Part shown: piece after piece, positions 26,295-35,576 of the stretch
Numbering within the stretch: position 1 is the stretch's first letter
Layout: each line of letters starts with the position of its first letter
Assembly: GCF_001637205.1 (NCBI RefSeq)
Contig: NZ_LVJH01000039.1
Location: 1 to 64,000 of the forward strand
Length of the DNA: 64,000 bases
Origin: Paenibacillus glacialis
GTDB taxonomy: Bacteria; Bacillota; Bacilli; Paenibacillales; Paenibacillaceae
Direction of reading: 5' to 3'
Translations under genes and position numbers: made by a program
Notes under the pieces: model-generated
The model's database searches: none
What the model was told of the DNA's origin: nothing
What the model saw: the letters and a program-made list of their open reading frames with translations, nothing else

Positions 26295-27566
26295 ATGGAT
26301 ACGACATGGTTCAAAGAACCCAAGTATGCTTGGGTTGGATTAGGATCGTTGTGGATTATAGGATTTATTGGGGCATTGACGCGCTTCAGTATGGCTTATT
26401 TTCAAGTAAACATATCTGAGGATTTAGGAATCAGCAGGGGATACATTTCGATGGCCTGGTCAACGAATCTATTGATTACAGCCCTATGTGCGCCTTTAGG
26501 GGGATGGTTTGTAGATCGTTATGGTGCCAAAAAGGTGTTATTGATAAGCGTAGTTATGGGTACATTGGGTACGGGTATTGTCGTGATAGGGGAACATCCC
26601 GCTGTCTTCTTTATTGGATACGCAGTGGTCTCTGGACTGGCTGGTATTGGGACGACGACAACGTATTTATTGATGTTTGAATGGTTCTCGCATCATCGGG
26701 CCAAAGCGATAGCGCTACATACGAGCGCTAACTCTGTAGGTTTAGTGATTACTACGCCAATCTTCGTGTCCATGAGCTGGCTGACATGGAAGGATGCCTT
26801 TCTGGCCTCTTTTGTCCTGAGTCTTCTAATTGCACTCCCTGTGATTTGGTTGGGTATCAAGAGTCATCATCAGAACAAAGCGGTGACAGCTCAAGGGGAA
26901 GGGTTAATAGAAGTGGACAATCACGATCACGATAAACCACATACAGATACAGTCGCTCCATCGCTCAAGAGGGCAGGTCATCTGCCGATCTTTTTTTTAG
27001 TCGGGATCGCATTGTTCACCTGTGGCATCAACATGGGTACCGTCGAGATGAACTTGGTAGCCATCCATCAGTTGGCTAATGTTTCTCCAAGCATGATCGC
27101 TCTATCGATGAGTATACTTGGCATCCTAGAAATTGTAGGATCGGTTACCTTCGGATTCTTACTGGATCGATTTAATAAGTTGGTCATGATGGCTATGTTG
27201 TTTGGCATACGCATTCTGGGCTTTGCAGTCCTCTTTATGCATGTGGGGTGGTCACCGATTCTGTTTGCGATAGCATTCGGCATGACCTATTTAAGCGTAA
27301 TTCCAGGAGGGATTCTTATCGTCAATGAGCATACGAAAGGTAAAGGGAAACAAACAGGTTTTCTATTCGTCTTCCATCAGGCAGGCAGTATTATGGGTGC
27401 ATTAATCGGAGGATTATCTTTTGATTATTTTAAAAACTATCAGGTGTTAATCGGATTTGACGTCGTGATCTGTATCCTCGTAACAGTAGGTTTTGTATCC
27501 TTATACATCTCTCGAAGACGAAGTCACCGACTTCACGGCGTTCACAATATGAAAGTCTCAGCTTGA
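26295..27566 (+). CDS. MFS transporter, monocarboxylate/OFA-like
   Basis: A 423-residue membrane protein with 12 predicted helices. The MFS loop 2-3 motif is GGWFVDRYGAKK. Family style (FIGALTRFSMAYFQVNISED, MGTVEMNLVAIHQ) resembles the YbfB/monocarboxylate-type carriers. The central cytoplasmic loop carries a histidine/aspartate-rich segment (VDNHDHDKPHTD) that could bind metal. GGGGAGG stands before the ATG. It is probably repressed by the divergent TetR protein; cargo unknown. Confidence 0.87.
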   Translation: MDTTWFKEPKYAWVGLGSLWIIGFIGALTRFSMAYFQVNISEDLGISRGYISMAWSTNLLITALCAPLGGWFVDRYGAKKVLLISVVMGTLGTGIVVIGEHPAVFFIGYAVVSGLAGIGTTTTYLLMFEWFSHHRAKAIALHTSANSVGLVITTPIFVSMSWLTWKDAFLASFVLSLLIALPVIWLGIKSHHQNKAVTAQGEGLIEVDNHDHDKPHTDTVAPSLKRAGHLPIFFLVGIALFTCGINMGTVEMNLVAIHQLANVSPSMIALSMSILGILEIVGSVTFGFLLDRFNKLVMMAMLFGIRILGFAVLFMHVGWSPILFAIAFGMTYLSVIPGGILIVNEHTKGKGKQTGFLFVFHQAGSIMGALIGGLSFDYFKNYQVLIGFDVVICILVTVGFVSLYISRRRSHRLHGVHNMKVSA

Positions 27567-27693
27567 GAAATTAAGGTAGATCTAACGCTATTTTCATCTT
27601 GCTTATACATAATAACCAATATTTGGAACAAAACTAATCAACCTTGTTGTCGTACCAATAGATGAACTTATCAAACAACGAGGTGATGACAAC

Positions 27694-28734
27694 ATGACGA
27701 TAAAAAAGGGCGCAATGCTACTTCTACTACTTACAGCTATGCTCTATTCAGCCCCAGTGCATGCGGACACGTTGCCGCAGACTTCCGTTACGGACATCTA
27801 TCTGGATGACCGCAAGGTTCAACTTAAAGTCCAACCGATGCTCATAAACGATACGGTGCTCGTTCCGATGCGCCAGCTATTTGAAGATCAGGGTGCCAAG
27901 GTTATCTGGAATAACGATACTCAAACCGTGAAAGCAACCAAGGGAGATATGGTGATAACCTACCGTATCGGAGAGCGGATAGCCTATAAGAATGGACAAG
28001 CGCTAAGCTTGAGCGTTCCCGGTCAAATGAGTGGTGGTTATACGATGATGCCGCTGCGCTTTGTAAGTGAAGCTCTCGGTAGCAAAGTGAAGTGGGAGGC
28101 TAGTACCCGAACGATCCGGATATTCTCTTCTACTACAGTTGCATTCGATACAAAGATTCTTTATGGGGTCAATCTGCGGAGTCAGCCGAATTCCACAAAT
28201 GATTCTATCATTAGGGAAATGCTGCCCGTAGGCGAAAAGGTTCATGTTATCCAGGAAGTTGGAGCGTTGTGGTTAGAAGTGCGAACCCGTGACAACAAGA
28301 CTGGATACATATCGGCGAAGTCCAAATATAGCGATTATACGAGTGCGACACTTGTTGATCGTCAAGCGGACGAGTTGATCGCTTACGGAGAGAAGTTCCT
28401 GAATAGACCGTACGAATTTGGCGCCGCAACGGATCAGATGCTTACATTTGACTGTTCTTCTTTTGTCAGTCGCCTGTTTAAGGACAAGCTGTCGATCGAT
28501 CTTCCGCGTGTCTCTTATAACCAAGCCAAAGAGGGCACCAAAGTAGGGATTAACGAGTTGCGTAAAGGGGATTTGTTGTTCTTCAGTGCACGAGGACTCG
28601 ACATTGGCCACGTTGCCATCTATGTAGGGAATAATCGGATTTTACATACGTATTCGAAGGAACTTGGCGTTCATTATGAAACGTTAGATGACAAGTGGAT
28701 GAAACGGTTTGTGACGGCTCGCAGGTTATTTTAG
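27694..28734 (+). CDS. Secreted cell-wall hydrolase: stalk domain, SH3, NlpC/P60
   Basis: A 346-residue exported protein. Signal peptide residues ~1-25 (core AMLLLLLTAMLYS, cut after VHA). Residues ~38-150 are a copper-amine-oxidase-N-like stalk domain (LVPMRQLFEDQGAKVIWNND, MPLRFVSEALGSKVKWEAST). A bacterial SH3 segment follows (NLRSQPNS to YISAKS). The C-terminal NlpC/P60 peptidase shows catalytic Cys in FDCSSFVSRLF, His in IGHVAIYVG and a third polar residue in ILHTYS. It should cleave peptidoglycan stem peptides outside the cell. GAGGTGATG precedes the ATG. Confidence 0.93.
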   Translation: MTIKKGAMLLLLLTAMLYSAPVHADTLPQTSVTDIYLDDRKVQLKVQPMLINDTVLVPMRQLFEDQGAKVIWNNDTQTVKATKGDMVITYRIGERIAYKNGQALSLSVPGQMSGGYTMMPLRFVSEALGSKVKWEASTRTIRIFSSTTVAFDTKILYGVNLRSQPNSTNDSIIREMLPVGEKVHVIQEVGALWLEVRTRDNKTGYISAKSKYSDYTSATLVDRQADELIAYGEKFLNRPYEFGAATDQMLTFDCSSFVSRLFKDKLSIDLPRVSYNQAKEGTKVGINELRKGDLLFFSARGLDIGHVAIYVGNNRILHTYSKELGVHYETLDDKWMKRFVTARRLF

Positions 28735-28764
28735 GGTAGGCAGATAGGGATGATACAATAATCT

Positions 28765-28813
28765 AAAAAGAAGCGTCCAAGGACAACTTAATGTCTTAGA
28801 CGTTTCTTTTTTT
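28765..28813. terminator. Bidirectional terminator overlapping the end of ada
   Basis: A long stem (AGAAGCGTC with GACGTTTCT, inner GGACA/TGTCT) has A-run and T-run flanks. It ends the NlpC/P60 gene and, on the minus strand, overlaps the last codons and stop of ada; the lysine-rich C-terminus of Ada comes from the A-run. Confidence 0.75.
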
Positions 28814-29843
28814 CATGATGTAACAGCCATTCTTTACGTGTTAAGCCACCGCCGTAGCCACCCAAATCGCCATTGGCGTTAATGACACGGTGACAAGGAA
28901 TCACAATGGCAAGCTGATTGGCACCATTGGCCTGAGCCACAGCGCGAAAAGCGGTTGGTTTACCGAGTGATACGGCAATGTCGGAATAGGAGCGAGTTTC
29001 TCCGGGTGGTATTTTCGTTAATTGCTCCCATACGCTTTTTTGAAAAGGAGATCCCAATAAAGAGATGGGCGTTGTGAATACAGTCAGTGTACCGTCAAAA
29101 TATTCGTTCAGTTCACTTTCAATCGATTGAATCGGCTCGGTGATACCGGGGATAATCGCTGATTTCGTCTTTTGTCTAAGCCGTTCTACTTCGCGCTCTA
29201 GACCACGACGATCAACAAATTCTAAGAGATAAATCGTATTCTCATCGCCAATGGCAATCATTGGGCCAAGGCGCGTATCGATCCAAGAAGCTTTTAGAAC
29301 CTTACTGTTTTCTAGTAAAGTAGGCGCTGCCCCCATGATTCGAGAAAATGCATCTCTGAACCCACTGCTGGATTCATATCCTGTTGATAGTTGCGTATCA
29401 ATAATCGTTCGACCAGATCTAATGTTCTTCAAGGCAAGTCCCATACGGCGGGCACGTGCGTATTCAACAAATGTCATACCGAATCGCTTTTTAAATTGAC
29501 GACGTGCCGTTGATTCATCCACCGAGAGATCCCTGAAGTCTTGTTCCTTCCATCGTTTCTCAGGGTTGTTCTCAACGGCTTCAACAAGCAGGCGAACAAT
29601 CTCTGAGACATGATTCGGATGAGATAACGGACGACATCGTTGACATGGACGATAAGAGGCAAGTAACGCCTGCTGTGCAGTCTCGTAAAATTCACAATTT
29701 TCAAACTTAGGCTTTCGTGCAGGGCAAGTCGGGCGACAGAATACACCTGTTGTTTTGACTCCTACATAAAAGACACCTTCATATTCCGTTCTTTTTTCTA
29801 ATAAAGCCTTGTAATATTCTTCGTAACGTTCGGCAGGTATCAT
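28788..29843 (-). CDS. ada: Bifunctional Ada: methylphosphotriester sensor/regulator and O6-methylguanine-DNA methyltransferase
   Basis: A 351-residue DNA repair protein. The N-terminal Ada zinc domain has the four cysteines in FCRPTCPARKP and CQRC, of which the first is the methyl acceptor. An AraC-type HTH follows (residues ~85-180). The C-terminal methyltransferase domain ends with the active-site motif IVIPCHRVI. In B. subtilis these functions are split between AdaA and AdaB; here they are fused as in E. coli. It repairs alkylation damage and activates its own regulon. The ribosome site is weak (GGGG). Confidence 0.95.
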   Translation of the reverse strand: MIPAERYEEYYKALLEKRTEYEGVFYVGVKTTGVFCRPTCPARKPKFENCEFYETAQQALLASYRPCQRCRPLSHPNHVSEIVRLLVEAVENNPEKRWKEQDFRDLSVDESTARRQFKKRFGMTFVEYARARRMGLALKNIRSGRTIIDTQLSTGYESSSGFRDAFSRIMGAAPTLLENSKVLKASWIDTRLGPMIAIGDENTIYLLEFVDRRGLEREVERLRQKTKSAIIPGITEPIQSIESELNEYFDGTLTVFTTPISLLGSPFQKSVWEQLTKIPPGETRSYSDIAVSLGKPTAFRAVAQANGANQLAIVIPCHRVINANGDLGGYGGGLTRKEWLLHHEKKKRLRH

Positions 29844-29989
29844 TCTTGCAGCCCCTAAACTTGGATTATGTCCCTAGTATAGACCCTCCTGTAACAAGAC
29901 GTAGCCGAAAATCAGGCATCTATTTTTATGTTTGAGGGGTGATCCCACAAGAGTAAGTATAAACATGGCGCTCAACCTTCCTGTTGCTA

Positions 29990-30856
29990 TCACGACCAGT
30001 GTGATGGATGAGTTAGTGATTGCGGAAGCTTCGTGTCGCTGTTGCCCTTCGCTGCGTTAAGCTGGGATTGAGTCAGAAAGATACTCCCAGTGAGGTCGGC
30101 ACCGCTGATGTCAGCGTCTCGGAAATCAGCACCGATGAGGTCAGCGAATCTAAGGTCGGCACCTCTGAGGTCTGCGGCAATAAGATAGGCGCCTCTCAAG
30201 TTTGCGGCTCTGAGGTTGGCTCCTCTAAGTTTAGCCCCGATGAGGTCAGCTCCTCTTCCATGAGTTTTTTGATGCCCACTGGAGTTCGGTTGCTTGCGTT
30301 TTGCTTCTGCTCGCACCAGTTCACTGATTCGTAGCAGTAGTGTATTGATATCGGCTCGGTATGCTATCATGTCTAGCTCCATAAGAGAATCAGGACTAAG
30401 TTGAGTGAGTTGTTCCGTCTCGTTGTATGCTTTGCTCACCTCATCGTGAATCGAACGTACTGATTGCAACGTTAATGCTTCGCTTAGATACCAGAGCAAC
30501 TCATGAAGTTGCCGCATGATCGATAACACCTCGAACATTTGCTTTGCAGATGCTGGGTTTTGCCGCCAGTCTTGTCCGCCGAAGGTAATTTGGGAAACTT
30601 TCTGCCCTGCGCCGAAACAGTCAAAAACAGTACAACCTCGAAACCCCTGCTGCCTGAGGGTTGTGTGAATGCCGCAGCGGAAGTCCGATTGCAGGTTGTG
30701 GCAGGGCTGCCCCGCGTCTTTGTCTATCGCGAAGTCCACTGAAGCTGCGAATGGTAGCGCGGCACAGCACAAGCCGAAGCAGTTCTCGCAGTCGCCTCGC
30801 AGACTGAGGTGACTCCTATCGGGGAATGATCCTGAATATTCGTAATTTTCAGACAA
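29990..30856 (-). CDS. Pentapeptide-repeat protein with N-terminal cysteine-rich domain
   Basis: A 288-residue protein. The first ~90 residues carry many cysteines ([40 protein letters not shown]), a conserved module that I recall at the front of some pentapeptide proteins and that may bind metal. A helical middle follows. Residues ~210-265 are A(D/N)LxG pentapeptide repeats ([16 protein letters not shown]), which form a right-handed beta helix. The start is TTG 30856 because AAAGGAG lies directly before it; an ATG 24 bp upstream would put that site inside the gene. Function is unknown. Confidence 0.8.
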   Translation of the reverse strand: MSENYEYSGSFPDRSHLSLRGDCENCFGLCCAALPFAASVDFAIDKDAGQPCHNLQSDFRCGIHTTLRQQGFRGCTVFDCFGAGQKVSQITFGGQDWRQNPASAKQMFEVLSIMRQLHELLWYLSEALTLQSVRSIHDEVSKAYNETEQLTQLSPDSLMELDMIAYRADINTLLLRISELVRAEAKRKQPNSSGHQKTHGRGADLIGAKLRGANLRAANLRGAYLIAADLRGADLRFADLIGADFRDADISGADLTGSIFLTQSQLNAAKGNSDTKLPQSLTHPSHWS

Positions 30857-31102
30857 AATGAGTGCTCCTTTTTGTATCATCGTATCGCCATACTTGCATA
30901 TTTAAATTTAAAGGGCTGTAGGATGTTATTGGGATATATTTAAATGAATTTATGTAGGATATTTTCTTATGTATAATAAATGAATTTCACTCAATTCTTA
31001 TAGATTATTACTGAATATTTCATCTGTCAATCTTTGTATTTACTATCTAGCAGAGAGTGTTTGCGAAAAAATACAGATATGTAAAAGATCCCTTAAATGA
31101 AA

Positions 31103-31128
31103 GGAGCCACTCCATCATTCAGAGTGGC
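31103..31128 (-). terminator. Terminator of the beta-lactamase-fold gene
   Basis: On the minus strand GCCACTC and GAGTGGC pair and are followed by TCCTTTCATTT, just after the stop codon of the gene. Confidence 0.6.
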
Positions 31129-31135
31129 TGCGTAT

Positions 31136-32644
31136 TTATAGTTCCTTTGATACAATCGTAGTTCTGTGCAATAGAGGTTTGATTGCCAGTGAAATACTGA
31201 ATACAAGGTAGGTTATAGAGAGTATAGTCAATCCATTCACGGTATCAGGCGCAATCGTTAACTGATAAAGGGAAGGCGTTCCGCTCGCATACGGAATGTA
31301 CGAATATATGTAATAGAATCCGCCGATTAGCATCAATCCATTCAGCCCCCAACACACGAGGATTATGGGAAGAGTCGGTTTCTTAAAGGAGTATCTTGAT
31401 TTCCTACCCAGCCATGAGAGTAAGGTAGGTACCCACATGATAAGTATAATGATGGCAAACAAAGTGCTAATCATTAAGATTCCTTTATCAAGAGGAGTGA
31501 TGGTAGGGAAATTTTGTTTGGATAGATGTGCTGGAGAATTGCCAGCGAGAATTCTAGAAATATTGAAGTTGGTATCATCTGTGATATTTTGTTTGGAGTT
31601 GGATAATAGCGCAAATCCGTACGATTTATTTGGAAAAACAATTAAATTTGCAGTAAACCCCGGAAGACCTCCCTTTTTCTCAATGGTATTCGGTGTGACC
31701 TCCCAGCCGAATCCATAGCCTGTCGATTGATCGTAAATAGCTGGTGAATGCATTTCAAGCAGGCTTTCTGATCGAAGAACAGAAGAGTTACCCTCTGATG
31801 AACTACCCAAAAGAAAAGAAATGTATTTACCGAAATCCTCGGCATTCGTCGTTAATCCAGCTGATCCTAACGTGGCATAGGACAATTGTTCATGAAAGGG
31901 TTTAATATCGCCCCAGATGTAGCGATGCCCGGAAGCTGAATTTGGCAACATATCACCAAGAGAATAGACCGTTCGATTCATTCCCAGTGGCATAAAAATA
32001 TGTTGATTCATATATTCGGGAAAAGATTGTTTTGTAACCTTCTCCAAGAGTAACTGCAGCAAATCATAATTCATGTTGGTATATTCATATGTTGTACCCG
32101 GTGAGGCAACAAGTTGTACTTGTTGGAGCTTACGCTTTATTTGGGATGCGATTTGATCAGGATCGGAGCCTTCAACATCATGTGTATTAAGCCGACCAGG
32201 TAGTCCGCTTGTATGATTCAGTAAGTCTCGGATGGTGATATGCGAAGAGAGGGAGATTTCTTTAGTTGCAAACCATGGTAGGTATTGTGTGAGCGATGCA
32301 TCCAATTCCACGAGCCCCTGATCACGAAGTTGCATGATTGCTAATGAAGTAAACACCTTGGAGATCGAGCCGATGTGAAAATTGGTTGTTGGATCAACAC
32401 TTTCGGTTCCCTCAGATTCATTTCGTCCGTATCCTTTGACGTAAACATTGCCGTTCTCATCCGCAAGCACAAATGCCATGCCAGGAATATTGAAGCGTTG
32501 CATGTTCTGGACAATTTCTTTATCTATTTTTTGCATAGTTTCTGCGAGTGGTGTAGTTGATCCATAAGTTGTTGAGGAAGTTAAGAGACAAGAGAGCATA
32601 ATGAGGGTTAATACAAGCGAGCTTCGAATGGTGCATCCTCCCAA
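31136..32644 (-). CDS. Serine beta-lactamase-like / penicillin-binding membrane protein
   Basis: About 500 residues. A hydrophobic N-terminal export segment is followed by a class-C-like domain with SISK (SxxK, nucleophile in FHIGSISKVFT), YTN (YxN) and HTSGLPG; the usual third motif near HGG is replaced by KKGGLPG. The last ~130 residues form about three membrane helices. Family members are esterases, peptidases or envelope-stress proteins more often than drug resistance enzymes. The frame opens at a TTG without ribosome site; GGGAGG lies inside it, 7 nt before an ATT codon at 32629-32627, so the true start may be that ATT. Confidence 0.8.
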   Translation of the reverse strand: MGGCTIRSSLVLTLIMLSCLLTSSTTYGSTTPLAETMQKIDKEIVQNMQRFNIPGMAFVLADENGNVYVKGYGRNESEGTESVDPTTNFHIGSISKVFTSLAIMQLRDQGLVELDASLTQYLPWFATKEISLSSHITIRDLLNHTSGLPGRLNTHDVEGSDPDQIASQIKRKLQQVQLVASPGTTYEYTNMNYDLLQLLLEKVTKQSFPEYMNQHIFMPLGMNRTVYSLGDMLPNSASGHRYIWGDIKPFHEQLSYATLGSAGLTTNAEDFGKYISFLLGSSSEGNSSVLRSESLLEMHSPAIYDQSTGYGFGWEVTPNTIEKKGGLPGFTANLIVFPNKSYGFALLSNSKQNITDDTNFNISRILAGNSPAHLSKQNFPTITPLDKGILMISTLFAIIILIMWVPTLLSWLGRKSRYSFKKPTLPIILVCWGLNGLMLIGGFYYIYSYIPYASGTPSLYQLTIAPDTVNGLTILSITYLVFSISLAIKPLLHRTTIVSKEL

Positions 32645-33041
32645 CGTTTAATTGATATGTAATGGGAGCATTGTTAACTTCTATTAAATCAAATTTGTAT
32701 TAAAAAGGAAATCATTAATAAGATATCTGCTACAGGTAGCTTTTGATAATGTTCAAATTCTTTCGTTTCATTAAACTCGTTTTGGTCATGACCGTTCTGT
32801 TTGCTATTCAGCATATTGCAGGATTCTTTTTCTTTCCTGAACTCCTGTTCGGAGTTATGTCATATTCATACTGCTCTGATGCAATGACTATTTTTGTAAT
32901 GGTTCTATGCTCCGAATAATGTTTGAAGACTTCCCCGTCCGCATAGGGATAGGTGATTTTTTTATTATTTCTTGACTCTATCACTGTGTCATACTTCATT
33001 CTATATATGAGCTCACAATCTACCGGTAGAAAGGAAACAAT
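32645..33041. other. Intergenic region of about 400 bp
   Basis: It holds a candidate hydrophobic small frame on the plus strand (32749-32919, listed separately), an overlapping 63-codon frame on the minus strand with no clear ribosome site, and the promoter region of the MerR gene. No repeat or RNA gene is visible. Confidence 0.4.
32749..32919 (+). CDS. Possible 56-residue hydrophobic membrane peptide
   Basis: The frame starts MFKFFRFIKLVLVMTVLFAI and continues with FFFFPELLFG and a second hydrophobic stretch FVMVLCSE. A basic start before a long hydrophobic run is the pattern of a small membrane protein. The ribosome site (AGG about 13 nt upstream) is poor, so the call rests only on composition. 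Confidence 0.25.
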   Translation: MFKFFRFIKLVLVMTVLFAIQHIAGFFFFPELLFGVMSYSYCSDAMTIFVMVLCSE

Positions 33042-33857
33042 ATGTTTAGAATAGGTGATTTCTCAAAACTGTCAAGAATTAGCATCCGGATGCTACGACA
33101 TTATCATGATGTAGGTCTGCTTATTCCAGATCATACGGATGATTTCACAGGCTATCGCTATTACCATGCGGCACAATTAATGGTTGCCAACAGAATTCAG
33201 GTTCTAAAGGGTATGGGGTTTGGCATTCCTGCGATTGGGCAGATGCTCACAGAATATGGCGATGAGGAAAGTCTACGGAAGCATCTTGTGATTCAACACG
33301 CCCAAATGAAAGAGGAGGAGGAAGTATTACAGAAGAAACTGGCGCTCCTTCAGAACACTATTCTCAGATTGGGAAAGGATCGTGGAAGTATGAACTACGA
33401 TGTTATTTTGAAAGAAATACCGGAGAGATATGTAGCGAGTCTTAGAGATGTTATTCCTGCCTATGACCAAGAAGTTCAGCTGTGGTCACGATTGGAGAAG
33501 GAAACAGGAGACAGTCTGCAACTTGCCAATCCACGCTACAGTCTGGCGGTGTTTCACGATGAAGGGTATAAAGACAGCGACGTGGATATTGAAATCCAGC
33601 TTTCCATCACTGGAACCTATAAGGATACGGAGCATGTCCGTTTCAAAAAGGTTGCCCCGATCACAGTAGCTTCTGCCATGCTTACGGGTAGTTATGCCTT
33701 GCTTAGCGAGGTCAATGTGTCGTTAGCGAATTGGATTTCAGATCATAACTATGAATTTGACGGTTCAATGTTTAACATCTATCACGTTGGGCCTGCAACG
33801 GAGCGGAATCCGGATCACTGGGTTACTGAGGTATGTTATCCCGTGAAGAAGTCTTAA
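33042..33857 (+). CDS. MerR-family regulator with GyrI-like effector domain
   Basis: A 271-residue regulator. The MerR winged helix is at residues ~1-70 (RIGDFSKLSRISIRMLRHYH, then GYRYYHAAQL), followed by a dimerisation coiled coil (AQMKEEEEVLQKKLALLQNT) and a C-terminal GyrI/BmrR-like ligand domain (~120-270). Such proteins sense bulky cationic or aromatic drugs and activate exporter genes. AAAGGA precedes the ATG. No obvious target gene is adjacent, so it may control itself or act elsewhere. Confidence 0.9.
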   Translation: MFRIGDFSKLSRISIRMLRHYHDVGLLIPDHTDDFTGYRYYHAAQLMVANRIQVLKGMGFGIPAIGQMLTEYGDEESLRKHLVIQHAQMKEEEEVLQKKLALLQNTILRLGKDRGSMNYDVILKEIPERYVASLRDVIPAYDQEVQLWSRLEKETGDSLQLANPRYSLAVFHDEGYKDSDVDIEIQLSITGTYKDTEHVRFKKVAPITVASAMLTGSYALLSEVNVSLANWISDHNYEFDGSMFNIYHVGPATERNPDHWVTEVCYPVKKS

Positions 33858-33886
33858 TGTGATTCTAATCTAAATAGGATAGTAAA

Positions 33887-33930
33887 AAGCAAAAGGCCAC
33901 TACGTGTAAGTGGCCTGTTTGCTATTTTTG
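33887..33930 (+). terminator. Terminator after the MerR gene
   Basis: AGCAAAaGGCCACT pairs with AGTGGCCtgTTTGCT and is followed by ATTTTTG. Confidence 0.8.
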
Positions 33931-34518
33931 TAGCCTTTTTAATATCCATCCGAACAGCTGATAATGTGTTGCTTAAAAACTCATCACACAATATTGTAAC
34001 AAATAATAAGGAATAACTTCGATTACGTGAGATGAAGTAAACAAAAAGGGTGTCTCATACCACCGGCCAAATATGAGCACATTCATTTTATCTCCTCACA
34101 ACTCTCATTATGGTAAATTTCTTTTGGGTACTATTAACGTGTAGGGAATATCCTCTTTGTAGGAGGTCGTAGCCTGACATTCTCGTTCTATACTGAGGTA
34201 GTATCACGATAAATTGGAAGCTAAGATGGCCATTCTGATTAAGAATACGTAAGAAGTAACCCTGTTTCTCTAGGCTGTTCAGTATACGAGTAAGCTTACT
34301 AAAGTTCATTCATGTAAAGATCCGAGCTATTTTCGTGACACATTCGGGGAGAGAATTGAATGACGTTAGTCTCATCGGGAGAACATGTCGGTTTCATCTT
34401 CAAATTGCTGTCCTTCGACTGCTTTCGTCCACAATTTCCAATGAAAAAACCTGAATTCATTAATTTAATATATTTTCAATATGATAATACTTTCTGGAAT
34501 AGTTCCCCTCTATTTTTG

Positions 34519-34547
34519 TTGACAATTAATAAAGAAGTACTTACTAT
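34519..34547 (+). promoter_or_regulatory. Sigma-A promoter of the FecCDE-type importer operon
   Basis: A consensus TTGACA is followed after 17 bp by TACTAT. The Fur box starts 11 bp downstream, over the expected transcription start. Confidence 0.6.
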
Positions 34548-34558
34548 AAATACTAACT

Positions 34559-34577
34559 GTGAATGATAATCATTTTC
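34559..34577. promoter_or_regulatory. Fur box 1 (importer operon)
   Basis: GTGAATGATAATCATTTTC matches the 19-bp Fur consensus at 16 positions. It should shut off the importer when iron is sufficient. Confidence 0.85.
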
Positions 34578-34687
34578 ATTTGGAAGTCAAATGATTTTTA
34601 ATTGGTTTGTTTTGTAGATGAAATTTCTATAGCCGACGAACTCGTAAATCGAGTGAGATTGATATAAAAAAGGGAGGATATTGAAAA

Positions 34688-35482
34688 ATGGCGGTTCTTA
34701 ATGTAGATCGAATAGCAGCTGGTTATTTAAGCACGCTTATTATTAATGATTTAAGTGTTTCTATTCCTGAAAATAAAATAACGACAATCATTGGCCCGAA
34801 TGGTTGCGGTAAATCGACTTTGTTGAAAGCTATTTCACGAGTGTTGAAAACGAAGAGTGGTGCGGTTTACCTCGACGGACGTGCAATCCATCAGTTAGAA
34901 ACGAAAGAAGTCGCAAAGAAGATGGCGATTTTGCCACAAACGGCAGCGGCACCTGAGGGACTAACTGTTTTTGAACTCGTTTCTTATGGTCGTTTTCCCC
35001 ATCAGAGGGGTTTCGGCTCATTAAAAAAGGAAGATTATAAATATATTTATTGGGCACTTGATGTAACGGGATTAAATGAGTTTAAGGATCGTCCGATTGA
35101 AGCGTTATCTGGTGGACAAAGACAGCGCGTGTGGATTGCGATGGCGCTCGCGCAGGGAACCGAAATACTTATTCTTGATGAGCCGACTACTTATTTGGAC
35201 TTAGCACATCAACTGGATATTTTACTCCTTTTACAACGACTAAAGGAGGAGGAAGGTCGGACAATTGTCATGGTGCTTCACGACTTGAATCACGCCTCAC
35301 GCTTCTCTGATTATATGATTGCTATGAAGGATGGCACATTAATGATGGAAGGGACACCGGAAGAAGTAATGACTTGTCCTAATTTAGAAAATGTATTTAA
35401 TATCGATGCCAGCATGGCAACCTGTCCATTTAGTCATAATCCGATATGTCTATCTTATCAACTATTTCAGAAAAACAAATAA
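34688..35482 (+). CDS. Iron-siderophore ABC transporter ATPase (FecE/FhuC type)
   Basis: A 264-residue ATPase with Walker A GPNGCGKST, signature LSGGQRQRVWIAMALAQG, Walker B ILILDEPTTYLDLAHQ and switch H in MVLHDLNHA. The TTYLD and HDLNHA forms are typical of siderophore importers. It energises the two permeases encoded next. GGGAGG precedes the ATG, and a Fur box with promoter lies upstream. The late stretch MATCPFSHNPICL has two cysteines whose role is unclear. Confidence 0.95.
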   Translation: MAVLNVDRIAAGYLSTLIINDLSVSIPENKITTIIGPNGCGKSTLLKAISRVLKTKSGAVYLDGRAIHQLETKEVAKKMAILPQTAAAPEGLTVFELVSYGRFPHQRGFGSLKKEDYKYIYWALDVTGLNEFKDRPIEALSGGQRQRVWIAMALAQGTEILILDEPTTYLDLAHQLDILLLLQRLKEEEGRTIVMVLHDLNHASRFSDYMIAMKDGTLMMEGTPEEVMTCPNLENVFNIDASMATCPFSHNPICLSYQLFQKNK

Positions 35483-35576
35483 TTTGCTTTTTATCGTAAA
35501 CAAAATATGAGATATGAATGCTTAAAAGAGAGAACCGAACTATATAAGAGAAAGTTTGGTATGAAGGAGGAAGTGT

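Larger units (their letters stand above)
33931..34687. other. Intergenic stretch of about 750 bp before the siderophore importer
   Basis: The end nearest the importer holds a promoter and a Fur box (listed separately). A short dyad GTGTCTCATA/TATGAGCAC (34050-34080) is present. Two open frames exist (34088-34309 minus, 34360-34566 plus), the latter with GGGAGAG before its ATG, but it would run into the Fur-controlled promoter and neither resembles a known protein. I treat the stretch as non-coding. Confidence 0.5.

Noticed and set aside
30020-30334. 104-codon plus-strand frame with repetitive Val-Gly-Ser-Glu text
   Set aside because: It is the antisense reading of the pentapeptide repeats, which explains its regularity.
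32808-32999. 63-codon minus-strand frame upstream of the MerR gene
   Set aside because: No clear ribosome site and no family resemblance; it overlaps another candidate frame on the plus strand.
34050-34080. GTGTCTCATA/TATGAGCAC dyad as a transposon end
   Set aside because: No transposase remnant and no partner end nearby; imperfect and short.
34088-34309. 73-codon minus-strand frame in the gap before the importer
   Set aside because: No ribosome site and no similarity I recognise.
34360-34566. 68-codon plus-strand frame with GGGAGAG
   Set aside because: It would run through the TTGACA promoter and into the Fur box of the next operon, and its sequence looks like translated intergenic DNA.
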